Shown here piece by piece: positions 25,882-35,096 of a stretch of DNA of 64,000 bases. Location of the stretch: assembly GCA_001931535.1 (NCBI GenBank), contig CP016211.1, forward strand, positions 11,516,377 through 11,580,376. The letters run 5' to 3'. Position numbers and translations under genes: made by a program. The notes under the pieces were generated by a model. That model saw nothing but the letters and a program-made list of their open reading frames with translations. It did not search any database and had not been told where the DNA came from. How positions within the stretch are numbered: position 1 is the first letter of the stretch; each line of letters begins with the position of its first letter. The stretch comes from Minicystis rosea. Its GTDB lineage: Bacteria > Myxococcota_A > Polyangia > Polyangiales > Polyangiaceae.

Positions 25882-27539
25882 GGCATCCTCCGGTACATCG
25901 GCAGCTTCACCAGCCGCGTGACCAGGAGCTTGAGGTTGTCGTGCGCCTGGAACTCCTTGGCGATCTCGTCCACGAGCTCTCCCTCGAAATCGGCGGACGT
26001 GGGGTCCAGGTTGGGCTCGCGCTTCATCAAGAGCTCGAACATGTGACGCGTCGCCACCTGGTGGAACACGCCGCTCTCCAGATCTTGTTTGACCAGATCG
26101 ACCGGACCGGCATCGAAGTTGGGCCCGATGGCCGGGTGATCCTTGTCCGCGTAACGCAGGGCCTTGAGCTTGTAAGGCCGGATGTCGGGATCGACCGTGT
26201 CCGGGACCGGCGCATAATAACGATCGCACCAGCCATTGCTCACGAGCGGGCCGGCCTTGGCGCAGGCCTTGTAGGAATCGTAGTTGCGCGTGAAATCGCG
26301 GAGCGACGTGGTGCCCGCCTCGATGAAGAGGCCGAAGTGGGCCGCGAGCGGCTCCAGCGTGGAATGGCAGTTGCGGCAGACGCAGCGCTGCGTGAGATCT
26401 TCACCCTCTTTGTTGCAGCCGGTATCGATGGTGCTCGGGGGTTGGAAATACTGGCCCTCGAAGGCGATGCGATAACGGTTGGCGCGGCCGCGGTTCGTCT
26501 GGAAGCGGAGGAGATAGGCGGGCAGCGTGAGAATGCCGGAGTGCGGCTCCTCGCGCTCGACCTCCACCCAGGTGTCCCCGGCGGTGAACGCCAGATCGGG
26601 GAGGGGACCGTCGGAGGGTTGGTAGATGTTCTGCACGCGCCCCAGGGTTTGGCGCGCCGCGAGATAGCGGAAGTAGTGCGTGAGCGGCCCGTTGATCCAC
26701 GAGCGCTTGGTGGTGACGATATCGGAGTACGGTCGCGTCCCGTCCGTGGAGTCGTCGACCAGGCGAAGGAGCTGCTCGCGCATGGCCGCGAGCACGGGGC
26801 CTTGCACCGCCGCGGTCGTCATGCAGTAAGCGAGGTCCGGCCCGCAGCCGCAGCTCTTCGCTTTGCCCACGGCGAATTGGTCGTCGCAGGTGTGCGTGCC
26901 CGCGTCGACGTCGCCGGCGGGGAGCGTGTACGTCTCGGTCTGCTGCGCATCGAAGGCGCAGACGCGGATGGTCTTCTTCGGATCGGGCTCCCAATAGGGG
27001 TGAACATCCACCCAGCCCTCGGCATAGAAATCACCGGAGGTGTCGGTGCCCATCAGCTCGGCAATGGGGAGACCATTGGCATCCCAACCGAGGGTGCTTT
27101 GCGGCTTGTCCTGGCAATTGTGGGTGCCGTCGCCGCCGCGGAAGAGCTTGCGCTTGTTCGTCGCGGTGACGAAGTAGACCGTCCCCGTGCCGACGGTCGC
27201 CGTGCTGAGGGCGAAGCCCACCTCGCCGAGGGTCGCGGTGGGGTTGGTCCAGAGCAGATCCTCGTGATACCGCCGCATCTGGATGCGGAAGGCATCGCTG
27301 TCGAGGTAGCTCTGCAAAACCTCGTCAGGGAGGGTGTCCTTGCCGGCGACCGCGTCATATTCGGTCGCGTCCGGCACGGTGCCGCGCAGATCAATCGAAA
27401 GCCGCCGGACGAGGCGCTCGATCGAGACGTCGCGGTGCATGGAGCATTGCTCGCCTGCCGCGTGGGCGACCGATGCGCTCGACGACACGGCCGTGACGAA
27501 GGCAAAGCCTACCGCTTGCCAGAGCCTGGTTCGTTGCAT
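25878..27539 (-). CDS. Exported DUF1549/DUF1585-like protein with one CxxCH motif
   Basis: A 553-residue product from ATG 27539; a GTG at 27560 is the alternative. A signal sequence (VGFAFVTAVSSSASVAHA) is followed by a DUF1549-like segment (LVRRLSIDLRGTVPD, about 40-90). The middle is Cys-rich (CAFDAQQTETYTL, KSCGCGPDLAYC). A CRNCH motif lies near residue 400 and could bind haem c. The C-terminus (ATRHMFELLMKREP, LVTRLVKLPMYRRM) resembles DUF1585. In planctomycetes and myxobacteria such proteins are encoded with DUF1501 partners; their reaction is not known. It is the first gene of the three-gene operon and overlaps the next by 4 bases. Confidence 0.75.
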   Translation of the reverse strand: MQRTRLWQAVGFAFVTAVSSSASVAHAAGEQCSMHRDVSIERLVRRLSIDLRGTVPDATEYDAVAGKDTLPDEVLQSYLDSDAFRIQMRRYHEDLLWTNPTATLGEVGFALSTATVGTGTVYFVTATNKRKLFRGGDGTHNCQDKPQSTLGWDANGLPIAELMGTDTSGDFYAEGWVDVHPYWEPDPKKTIRVCAFDAQQTETYTLPAGDVDAGTHTCDDQFAVGKAKSCGCGPDLAYCMTTAAVQGPVLAAMREQLLRLVDDSTDGTRPYSDIVTTKRSWINGPLTHYFRYLAARQTLGRVQNIYQPSDGPLPDLAFTAGDTWVEVEREEPHSGILTLPAYLLRFQTNRGRANRYRIAFEGQYFQPPSTIDTGCNKEGEDLTQRCVCRNCHSTLEPLAAHFGLFIEAGTTSLRDFTRNYDSYKACAKAGPLVSNGWCDRYYAPVPDTVDPDIRPYKLKALRYADKDHPAIGPNFDAGPVDLVKQDLESGVFHQVATRHMFELLMKREPNLDPTSADFEGELVDEIAKEFQAHDNLKLLVTRLVKLPMYRRMP

Positions 27540-27648
27540 GGGGGACCGCTCTTGGGTCACCCATGCAAAACGAGGGTGACCTCGCCCGGAGGATCCGGGT
27601 GAGGCAACGAGAAGTCAATCGGAACTCTCTTCGTGGTACGGTGTTTTC

Positions 27649-28968
27649 GTGATCCGCCTGTTTCGGCTCCTGTCCTCCGTTCTCGCCGGTTCGAGCATCT
27701 TGATGAGCTTCACGATGGGTTGCAGCGGTGGGGGCGAGTCAGCCACCGGCAGCTCCGGGAGCGGCGGCGCTGACGCGGGTACAACCGCGCTCGCCGTCGT
27801 GTACGGCGCACCCGCCGCACCCGCCGAAGAGCCCGAGAGCAGTGGTCACGCCGTGGAGGGCTATGCAGCAGCCATGGCCTCCCATGGAGGGACGATTGCC
27901 ATCGGAACGACGACGTCCGTCTATCGACTCGACACCACCGGTCCGGTGAAGCTCGATCTCGTCGGCGACGAGCCCGACCTCCCCGCCGACACCGGGGCAG
28001 TGCGCGCCATGGCCTCTTATGAAGGTGGCCTCCTCGTGGCCGCCGAAAACGGCCTCTTCTACACCGATGGTTTGGTCGTCCAGCGCTCGCTCGCGAACGA
28101 CACGCTCGGTCCCCTCGGCATCACCGCGATGAGCGCGCGTCTCGCCTCCGGCGCGGACGGCGGCGACGCCGAATACCACCTCTCGATCCTCGCCGGCAGC
28201 GTCGCCTACGAGCTCGGGGGAGGATCGATGTCGACCTGGACCGTCGACGGCGAAGCCGGGCCGCCCACCGCCGTGCTCGCGCAGGAGGCGCGCGTCTATC
28301 TCTCGTTCGGCGCGCGCACCTACGAAATCGACAAAGCCAAGAAGGAGGCTCGTCCCGTGGCCGCGGGGCTCGGGAAGGTCCACGAGATCGCTTGTTCGAG
28401 CCTCTCCTGCGAGGAGGGCTCGCTCGTCTATTTCGCCTCGGATTCGGGCCTCGTGGAGCGCGGCGCCGACGGTGTTTATCGACGCTTCCCGCTCGCCGCC
28501 GAGGGCGCGCCGCCCGTGCCGGTGGAGACGTTCGCCCTCGATGCCGCGAAGCAGCGTCTCTATGCCCTCGCCGGTGGATCGGTGCTCCGCATCCGCGCCG
28601 GCGAGGTCCCCGATGCGGTGGCGACGTTGGCCGCGCCTGCGGCCTCGCGGCGGATGGCGGTCGACAAGGCCGGTGACGTGTGGGTCGGCGAAGGCCTCGG
28701 CGTGAAGCGCCTCGCCCTCGGGACGCCGCTGAGCTTTGCCACCGACGTCCGCCCCATCCTCCACGAGTACTGCGCCGATTGCCACGCCACCGGCCAAAAG
28801 GGTGCTCCGGTGCGAGACTTCGAGTCGTACGACGTCGCCGTCGCTCGCATCGACAGCATCCTCATGCGCGTGCAAGACGGGACGATGCCCCCGCTCAGCA
28901 CCGGGAAAAAGCTGCCGAAGGAGACGATCCAGATCCTCCAGGACTGGGCCGGCACCAAGGCTCCATGA
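27649..28968 (+). CDS. Propeller-like lipoprotein with C-terminal cytochrome c motif
   Basis: A GTG start gives a 439-residue lipoprotein (lipobox SFTMGC near residue 25). The middle (about 70-350) has the repeating short beta pattern of a propeller (GTIAIGTTTSVYRLD, GLLVAAENGLFYTD). The last 80 residues form a cytochrome c-like module with a CADCH haem site and a possible axial Met in DGTMPPLSTGKKLP, preceded by FATDVRPILHEYC. Modules of this type occur in PSCyt-like proteins linked to DUF1549/DUF1501 systems. The gene is divergent from that operon across about 110 bases, so a common regulator and a shared redox role are plausible. Confidence 0.78.
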   Translation: MIRLFRLLSSVLAGSSILMSFTMGCSGGGESATGSSGSGGADAGTTALAVVYGAPAAPAEEPESSGHAVEGYAAAMASHGGTIAIGTTTSVYRLDTTGPVKLDLVGDEPDLPADTGAVRAMASYEGGLLVAAENGLFYTDGLVVQRSLANDTLGPLGITAMSARLASGADGGDAEYHLSILAGSVAYELGGGSMSTWTVDGEAGPPTAVLAQEARVYLSFGARTYEIDKAKKEARPVAAGLGKVHEIACSSLSCEEGSLVYFASDSGLVERGADGVYRRFPLAAEGAPPVPVETFALDAAKQRLYALAGGSVLRIRAGEVPDAVATLAAPAASRRMAVDKAGDVWVGEGLGVKRLALGTPLSFATDVRPILHEYCADCHATGQKGAPVRDFESYDVAVARIDSILMRVQDGTMPPLSTGKKLPKETIQILQDWAGTKAP

Positions 28969-29319
28969 GCGGAGCGCGTGATCCACGCGGCCGATGACTC
29001 TGTCGACGGTCGCGTGTCTCGATGCGAAAGACGTCAGGCCCGAAGCGGCGAAACGTGCTTGTCGGCGCGGGTGGATCGCGGGGTGGTGGGGCCCCGACGG
29101 CTTCGCCGGCGGGGCGGCGGGGACGCGAGTCCCCGCCGTATGGATGAGCATGGTTGTTCACGAGAATGGTTGAGGCGGAGCGGCCGTCGCCGCTCGCCTG
29201 GCCATGCGCGTTCGGAAAGCGAGGCCCGCGCCGCTCCGAGAATGGCTGAGAGGGCACGGGCGCCGACGCTTGGACGATGGTCGATCGCGCGCTCCGCGGT
29301 ATGAAAATCATCCGGCGTC
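28969..29319. other. Intergenic region with a strong hairpin
   Basis: 351 bases between two plus-strand genes. No convincing coding sequence. The main structure is the hairpin at 29115-29138; a GGGGCCCC palindrome lies shortly before it. Confidence 0.5.
29115..29138. other. 10-bp hairpin with GCGA (GNRA) loop
   Basis: Stem CGGCGGGGAC / GTCCCCGCCG closing on a GCGA tetraloop, about 146 bases after the preceding stop and 180 before the next start. Could be a terminator, a leader structure or part of a small RNA; no T-tract. Confidence 0.4.
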
Positions 29320-30774
29320 ATGGGCTCGAATTCCCTCGCGCAGCCCTCGGTGGATGGAGCGCCGGCCCCGGCCGGCGGGCCGGACGCCTCGCTCCGCCTA
29401 TCCATTCACGACACCTGTCGATTGGAGTGGGAGGTCACGATCCCCTTCGAGCCCGCTCGGCGGGTCAGCTATGAAGTCGACGTCGCGCTCGCCATTCCCT
29501 CGCCGGTCTTCACGCCCCACGTCCCCTGGTCACAGCTCCAGTCGTATGCCCGCCTCGATCACGCCGTCGACGCCGGGCCCGCGGGCTCTTCGGTGGAGGC
29601 TTTGCGCGGTGAGGTCGTCGCCGTCGCCGGCGAGCTGTCCTCGTTGGGACGCGAGCTCGCGGACGTGGGGCTTCGCACGGCGGCGCTCGCTTCGGGTGCC
29701 CACCTCGCTCGGGCGCTCGATGCTTCGCTCATCGTGGCGCGCGTGGCCCGCGCGCGTCTGACCAGCGGGCTGCCCGGCGATCTCGCGGCCGTGACCGAAG
29801 AGCGGCGGCGCGCCGACGATTATTTGAGCCTCCAGCTCATTGCCATGCTCACGGGCGCCGCGCGCGCGCTCGACGAAGCCCGCACCCTCACCACCGTCCC
29901 CGAAGAGGCCTTCATGGCCGCGGAAGAGCGCATCGTGCGCGCGCTCGCCGCGGAGAATGGGCACCGCCGCAAGCAGGGATTCGTGTGCGCCGATCCCTCC
30001 TCCCCAAGCTCCCTCGGCGACTACATGGAGCACGTGAGCCGACTGAAAAAGCACTTTCACGCCACGCTCTTTCTCGACGCCGAGGTCCGGCAGCGCGCGC
30101 GCCCGTGGCTCTCGACGGCGTTCGTCTTCATCGTCGTGACGGTGACCTTCCTCGTCCAAGGCGCGATCGATCCGCGTTATCACTCGGCCGCCTCGCGCGC
30201 CCGCGTGCTCGCGGCGGCGCTGCTCATGGGCCTGCTCTTCGCGCTCCGCGATCGCATTCGCGAGCTCGGCGTGAGCTGGTGGATCGGCCGCCGCCACCGC
30301 GCCTATGGCCAGCGCTTCGTGAGCTATCGACTCCCCGCGCATCTCCCGGCGATCGAGCGAATCGCGGTCCGCGCGCGCGAGGCCTTCGATCGCGAAGAGG
30401 CCCGCGATCCCGATCTCTCCGGCGACGACGGGGGCAAACCCTACATCGCGCTCCGCTTCTCGCATCGCGGCATGCTCTCGCCCGCGCCCACGCTCGCGGC
30501 CCCGGGCGCACGCAGGGTCAAGCATGTCTTTCGCTACGATCTCTCGCCCCTCTTCACGAGGCTGAGCGACGCCGTCAAACCCCTCGCCGTCGTCGATCCC
30601 GAGACTCGCCGCCTCCGCGTCGTCGACGCGCCCCGCATCTATCGTTTGCCCATCCGGGTGCGCCTGCGTTGCGGATCTCTCGATCGCACGACCCGCGCGA
30701 CCCTCGTCATCAACAAGCATGGATTGCTCCGGCTCGACACGAGCGCGCCCGATTCCCTGCGCGCTGCGGCATGA
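29320..30774 (+). CDS. Uncharacterised membrane protein with two central TM helices
   Basis: A 484-residue protein that I do not recognise. Residues about 25-75 look like a beta-rich domain (LEWEVTIPFEPARRVSYEVD). About 80-265 is an Ala/Arg/Glu-rich helical region with coiled-coil character. Two hydrophobic helices follow at about 272-292 (FVFIVVTVTFLVQGAI) and 302-320 (VLAAALLMGLLFALRD). The C-terminal 160 residues are basic and beta-rich (PYIALRFSHRGMLS, YRLPIRVRLRCGSLDR). No catalytic motif is visible. A two-helix anchor with large cytoplasmic domains on both sides is inferred. The start is uncertain because no clear ribosome site precedes it. Confidence 0.55.
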   Translation: MGSNSLAQPSVDGAPAPAGGPDASLRLSIHDTCRLEWEVTIPFEPARRVSYEVDVALAIPSPVFTPHVPWSQLQSYARLDHAVDAGPAGSSVEALRGEVVAVAGELSSLGRELADVGLRTAALASGAHLARALDASLIVARVARARLTSGLPGDLAAVTEERRRADDYLSLQLIAMLTGAARALDEARTLTTVPEEAFMAAEERIVRALAAENGHRRKQGFVCADPSSPSSLGDYMEHVSRLKKHFHATLFLDAEVRQRARPWLSTAFVFIVVTVTFLVQGAIDPRYHSAASRARVLAAALLMGLLFALRDRIRELGVSWWIGRRHRAYGQRFVSYRLPAHLPAIERIAVRAREAFDREEARDPDLSGDDGGKPYIALRFSHRGMLSPAPTLAAPGARRVKHVFRYDLSPLFTRLSDAVKPLAVVDPETRRLRVVDAPRIYRLPIRVRLRCGSLDRTTRATLVINKHGLLRLDTSAPDSLRAAA

Positions 30775-30898
30775 TCCATGACAATTCCACGGTCGCGCCT
30801 CGTGGGCCTTTCCTGGTCGCCCGTGCGGTGTCGTTGCAAAGTGGCTAAGAGGTTTGCGCGGCCTTGACGCCGCCGGTGGTGTCGAGTCTCGTGGGAGC

Positions 30899-33199
30899 GT
30901 GCGCAAACCGCAGCTTCCTCGGATGGCTTGTATCGTTGGCACCGCCTTGGTGTTCGGCTGTGGCGGGACCGGCACCGCATTGACCTCCGGCGGGACCGGC
31001 GGCTCGGGCGGCGCCACGACCGCGAGCACCGGCAATGGTGGAAACATCGGTACGGGCGGGGCCGGGACGACCACCGGCACCGGCGGAAACATCGGTACCG
31101 GGGGCGCAGGCGGCTCCACGACATCGAACAGCGGCACCGGCGGAAACATCGGTACCGGAGGCGCGGGCGGCTCCGGCTCCACGGGTGCTGCGACCGGAGG
31201 CGCGATGGGATCGGGCGGCGCGGGAGGCACCGGCTCGACCTCGAGTGGATCGGGCGGCGCCCCCGTGTGCGTGCCGCAATCGACCGAGCCCTGTTATTCC
31301 GGCCCCGCTGCCACGTTGGATGTGGGTGCTTGCAAAGCCGGTACGCGGACGTGCGCCGCCGACGGCTCGGGCTTCGGACCGTGCATCGGCGAAGTGGTCC
31401 CCACGGCGGAGACCTGCGCCACGGCCGAAGACGACGATTGCGATGGAATGGTGAACGAGGAAGGCGACGGTTGCGCCTGCATCCCCGGAACCATGATGCC
31501 TTGTTACACGGGGCCCGCGGCGACCGAGAACGTCGGCGCTTGCAAAGGCGGCATGGCGGAGTGCAACGATCTCGGCACCGCCTATGGCCCCTGCATGGGC
31601 GAAGTGCTGCCCTCGCCCGAGACCTGCAACACCGCAATCGACGACGACTGCGATGGTCAAGTGAACGAAGAGGGTTTGGGCTGCGCGTGCGTCCCCGGCT
31701 CCACCGCTCCTTGCTACACGGGTCCTCAGGGCACGCAGAACGTGGGCGCGTGCAAAGGCGGCACCGCGACCTGCAACGCGCAGGGAACGGCCTATGGATC
31801 CTGCGTGGGTGAAGTGCTGCCCTCGCCCGAGACGTGCAACACCGCCATCGATGACGATTGCGATGGCCAAGTGAACGAAGAGGGTGCCGGCTGCGTGTGC
31901 GTTCCTGGCACGACGCAATCCTGTTACTCGGGCCCTGCGGGCACGCAGAACGTGGGCGTGTGCAAGGGCGGTGTGGCGACCTGCAACGCGCAGGGCACGG
32001 CCTACGGCGCCTGCGTGGGTGAAGTGCTGCCGTCGCCCGAGACCTGCACGAACGCGGTCGATGACGATTGCGATGGCCAGGTGAACGAAGAGGGCGTGGG
32101 CTGCGTGTGCATCCCGGGCACCACGCAAGCGTGTTATTCGGGCCCCGCGGGCACGCAGAACGTGGGCGTGTGCAAGGGCGGTGTGGCGACGTGCAATGCG
32201 CAGGGCACGGCCTTCGGCGCGTGCATGGGTGAGGTGCTGCCGTCACCCGAGACCTGCAACACCGCGGTCGACGACGATTGCGATGGTCAGGTGAACGAGG
32301 AAGGCGCCGGTTGCGTGTGCGTCCCTGGCAGCACGCAGTCGTGCTACTCAGGCCCTGCGGGCACGCAGAACGTGGGTGCGTGCAAGAGCGGTGTGGCGAC
32401 CTGCAACGCGCAGGGCACGGCCTATGGATCCTGCGTGGGCGAAGTGCTGCCGACGACCGAGACCTGCAGCACGGCAGTCGACGACGATTGCGATGGCCAA
32501 GTGAACGAAGGATGCGTGTGCGTCCCCGGCACGACGCAATCCTGTTATTCGGGCCCGGCCGGCACGGCTGGAATCGGCGCCTGCAAGAGCGGTATCAGGA
32601 CGTGCAACGCGCAGGGCTCGGCCTATGGATCCTGCGTGGGTGAGGTGCTGCCTGCGACCGAAACCTGTTCCAACGCGATCGACGACGATTGCGATGGTCA
32701 GGTGAACGAGGGCTGCGCCGCGCTCACGTGCAGCCTCTACCAAGAAAACTTCGACGACGGGAACGCTGGAGAGGTGACCGCCGGGCCTTACCTGATCGAT
32801 TGGTGCGACACCTACCTCCCCATCACGCAAAACACGCCGCTTTGCATGACGGGGCGCACGCTGCGCACCAACGATTCGACGCTCGATCCCACGATCTGGA
32901 TTCACAAGGGAACGGCGAGCTGCACGCAGGTGCAAATCACCTATACCTACTATCAATTCGCGCTCTCGAACGTCAACGTGACCTATCAGCAGAGCAACGA
33001 TGCCGCGCCGGTGTGCGAGAAGACGGGGACCTTCACGAGCCTCGCGTCCCACGTACCGCTCGACGCGTGCACGCAGCAGACCGTCACCATCCCGTTCGGC
33101 AACGCCGCCGGCGTGTACGTGCGTTTCGACCACGGGACGGGCACCAACGCGCTCTGGATCGACGATCTCAGCGTGAAGCTGTTGGGGTGCGACTGCTGA
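30899..33199 (+). CDS. MopE-like repeat lipoprotein
   Basis: A 766-residue protein from the GTG at 30899 (GGGAG just upstream). An ATG at 30923 is possible but would lose the basic n-region. The signal ends LVFGC. A Gly/Thr-rich stalk follows, then seven copies of a roughly 70-residue cysteine-rich repeat. Each contains CYSGPAGTQNVG, CNAQGTAYG and DDDCDGQVNE, the latter matching the 'putative metal-binding motif' found in MopE-type and myxobacterial proteins; the Asp-rich loop suggests calcium or copper binding. The last 150 residues form a different beta-rich domain (LYQENFDDGNAGEV, RFDHGTGTNALWIDDL) like a carbohydrate-binding jelly roll. A surface role is inferred. Confidence 0.8.
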   Translation: MRKPQLPRMACIVGTALVFGCGGTGTALTSGGTGGSGGATTASTGNGGNIGTGGAGTTTGTGGNIGTGGAGGSTTSNSGTGGNIGTGGAGGSGSTGAATGGAMGSGGAGGTGSTSSGSGGAPVCVPQSTEPCYSGPAATLDVGACKAGTRTCAADGSGFGPCIGEVVPTAETCATAEDDDCDGMVNEEGDGCACIPGTMMPCYTGPAATENVGACKGGMAECNDLGTAYGPCMGEVLPSPETCNTAIDDDCDGQVNEEGLGCACVPGSTAPCYTGPQGTQNVGACKGGTATCNAQGTAYGSCVGEVLPSPETCNTAIDDDCDGQVNEEGAGCVCVPGTTQSCYSGPAGTQNVGVCKGGVATCNAQGTAYGACVGEVLPSPETCTNAVDDDCDGQVNEEGVGCVCIPGTTQACYSGPAGTQNVGVCKGGVATCNAQGTAFGACMGEVLPSPETCNTAVDDDCDGQVNEEGAGCVCVPGSTQSCYSGPAGTQNVGACKSGVATCNAQGTAYGSCVGEVLPTTETCSTAVDDDCDGQVNEGCVCVPGTTQSCYSGPAGTAGIGACKSGIRTCNAQGSAYGSCVGEVLPATETCSNAIDDDCDGQVNEGCAALTCSLYQENFDDGNAGEVTAGPYLIDWCDTYLPITQNTPLCMTGRTLRTNDSTLDPTIWIHKGTASCTQVQITYTYYQFALSNVNVTYQQSNDAAPVCEKTGTFTSLASHVPLDACTQQTVTIPFGNAAGVYVRFDHGTGTNALWIDDLSVKLLGCDC
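31267..32713 (+). repeat. 210-bp tandem repeats encoding the Cys-rich DDDCDG modules
   Basis: Asp-rich motif codons recur at a 210-base period (about 31431, 31641, 31851, 32061, 32271, 32481). The last interval is about 201 because three codons are missing. Middle units are near identical in DNA, so copy number may change by recombination. Confidence 0.85.
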
Positions 33200-33214
33200 A
33201 GATGTGCGCCCCAC

Positions 33215-33240
33215 CTCGGCGCGCCCATGCGCGCGCCGAG
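33215..33240. terminator. Hairpin between convergent MopE-like and ruvB genes
   Basis: Perfect 10-bp stem CTCGGCGCGC / GCGCGCCGAG with a 6-base loop (CCATGC) in a 61-base convergent gap. No T-tract. Confidence 0.7.
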
Positions 33241-33260
33241 CGTGAGGCTCGTTTACGGCT

Positions 33261-34283
33261 TCAGAACAGATCACCCTGCTTGGGCGCCGGCGGCTGCTTG
33301 CGCCCGAGGTGCTCGTAGGCTTTGCGGGTGGCGATGCGCCCGCGCGGGGTGCGCCCGAGGAAGCCTTGTTGGAGCAGGAAGGGCTCGTACACGTCCTCGA
33401 TGGTGTCCCGCGGCTCGCTGAGCGCGGCGGCGATGGTGTCGATGCCCACGGGGCCGCCGTCGTAATGCTCGATGATCACGAGGAGGAGGCGCCGATCCAT
33501 TTCATCGAGGCCGGCCCCGTCGACCTCGAGCCGGTCGGCCGTCGTCTTCGCAATGGCCGCGGTGATCGCGCCTTTGCCGAGCACCTCGGCGAAATCGCGC
33601 GCGCGGCGCAGGAGGCGATTGGCCACGCGCGGGGTGCCGCGCGATCGCGCCGCCAGCTCGCGCGCGCCGCCCGGCTCGATGGGGACGTCGATGAGGCGCG
33701 CGCTGCGGGTGATGATCTTTTCGAGATCCTCGACCGGGTAATAGTCGAGGCGCACCACGTAACCGAAGCGCGAGAGCAGGGGCGCGGTGAGGAGGCCGGT
33801 GCGCGTGGTCGCGCCCACGAGCGTGAAGGGCTTGAGCGCGAGCTGAATGGTGGTCGCGTAGGGGCCCTCGCCCGTCATGATGTCGATTTCGAACGACTCG
33901 ATGGCTGGATAAAGGCTCTCTTCGACGGCGGGCGTGAGCCGATGAATCTCGTCGAGGAAGAGCACGTCCCGCGCTTCGAGCTTGGTGAGGAGGCCCGCGA
34001 GCGCGCCCTTGTGCTCGATGGCCGGGCCGCTCGACGCGTGCAGGGTGACGCCCATCTCCTTCGAGAGGATGTGCGCGAGCGTCGTCTTCCCCAGGCCGGG
34101 CGGGCCGCAGAAGAGGATGTGATCGAGCGGCTCCTTCCGCCTGCGGGCGGCCTCGACGAAGACCTTGAGGTTCTCCTTGTGCTTGGCCTGGCCGATGTAC
34201 TCGTCGAGGCTGTTCGGTCGGAACAAGCGATCGAAGCGATCGTCGTCGCCGGCTTCGACGGGGGAGAGCACGCGTTCAGCCAT
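33261..34283 (-). CDS. ruvB: Holliday junction branch migration helicase RuvB
   Basis: The 340-residue AAA+ motor of the RuvABC complex drives branch migration of Holliday junctions in recombinational repair. Visible are Walker A GPPGLGKTT (60-68), Walker B LFLDEIHR (Asp111-Glu112), the sensor stretch GATTRTGLL, and the C-terminal winged-helix DNA-binding part (PFLLQQGFLGRTPRGR). Length is normal. ruvA and ruvC are not adjacent, so the usual ruvAB pairing is broken here. The short C-terminal tail after the winged helix (PPAPKQGDLF) is specific to this lineage. It is convergent with the MopE-like gene. Confidence 0.97.
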   Translation of the reverse strand: MAERVLSPVEAGDDDRFDRLFRPNSLDEYIGQAKHKENLKVFVEAARRRKEPLDHILFCGPPGLGKTTLAHILSKEMGVTLHASSGPAIEHKGALAGLLTKLEARDVLFLDEIHRLTPAVEESLYPAIESFEIDIMTGEGPYATTIQLALKPFTLVGATTRTGLLTAPLLSRFGYVVRLDYYPVEDLEKIITRSARLIDVPIEPGGARELAARSRGTPRVANRLLRRARDFAEVLGKGAITAAIAKTTADRLEVDGAGLDEMDRRLLLVIIEHYDGGPVGIDTIAAALSEPRDTIEDVYEPFLLQQGFLGRTPRGRIATRKAYEHLGRKQPPAPKQGDLF

Positions 34284-34503
34284 GCCGACGGGTTAGCGCG
34301 ATGAGGAGGCGAAGGGAAGGACCGAGCGCCAAGGCCTGGGCCACGGGAAGCAAATGCGCTCGCTGTCATCGATGGCCGCCCTTTCGTGAGCGCGCCTGCG
34401 CCGGGGCCGTTTCCACCCGACTTTCTTTGAGCCCACCGCCGCCCGTGCGATCGCGTGGTGTCGCGGCTTCAGGCCTCGTGTCGATCGCAACGGGAGATGG
34501 GAT

Positions 34504-35040
34504 TCAAAGGTCTCTCGGGAGCGGATCCATCGGGCACATACCATCTGGCGGTGGCAGGCACATGCCGCCTTGGCAGGTGAGGCCGAGGGCGCATGGGAGG
34601 CGATTCGTGGTGAGGCACTGCTCGCGCTCGGCGGGGAGGGCGGTACACGTGCCCTGCCAGCAGAAGCCCTCGGCATCGCATCGGCCGTCGATCGTGCAAT
34701 CGTCTCCGAGCGTCGGGAGCGGTAGGCAACGCCGCGTCACGCTGTCGCACCAGCCGTCTCCACACTCGAGCTCCGTGCTCTTGGGATTGCATTCGGGGCC
34801 AAGGGTCTTCGTGGGTGTGCAGCGGCGAGCCGGCGGCGGGCACCAGAGCCCGGCGGTGCAGCTCTGGCGCGTGCAGGGATCGCCCTCGTGACCCAACGTC
34901 ACGCATCGACCATCGAGGCAGCGCGCGCCTTCCCCGCAGGAACCGTTGCTGCAAGCCGAGGCCATCACCGTCGCGGTCAGCAGCAGTGACAGAGCCGCGA
35001 GGACACGAGAGGTCGTCCGCAAGAAGAAGGGAAAGGACAT
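34504..35040 (-). CDS. Small cysteine-rich lipoprotein
   Basis: A 178-residue lipoprotein with signal LAALSLLLTATVMASAC. The start at 35040 is chosen for this signal; the reading before it is not protein-like. The mature part has about 20 cysteines in the repeating pattern C..G.C.....G..C (CSNGSCGEGARCLDGRC, LGDDCTIDGRCDAEGFC), as in Dickkopf/TIL-like modules of myxobacterial surface proteins. No catalytic motif is seen. It is followed on the same strand by ruvB after 220 bases, and preceded by the M28 peptidase gene whose stop lies 56 bases upstream, so co-transcription with the peptidase is possible. Confidence 0.65.
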   Translation of the reverse strand: MSFPFFLRTTSRVLAALSLLLTATVMASACSNGSCGEGARCLDGRCVTLGHEGDPCTRQSCTAGLWCPPPARRCTPTKTLGPECNPKSTELECGDGWCDSVTRRCLPLPTLGDDCTIDGRCDAEGFCWQGTCTALPAEREQCLTTNRLPCALGLTCQGGMCLPPPDGMCPMDPLPRDL

Positions 35041-35096
35041 GAGAAGACTATTCGCCGTCGCGGCACGGCCGTCAAACGCGGTGGTTGAAGAGAGCC

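Noticed and set aside
28969..29319. Small gene on either strand in the gap
   Set aside because: Candidate frames are Arg/Pro-rich, with no ribosome site and no domain.
31267..32713. Possible CRISPR or mobile repeat array
   Set aside because: The 210-bp units are in frame, encode Cys-rich modules, and have no spacers.
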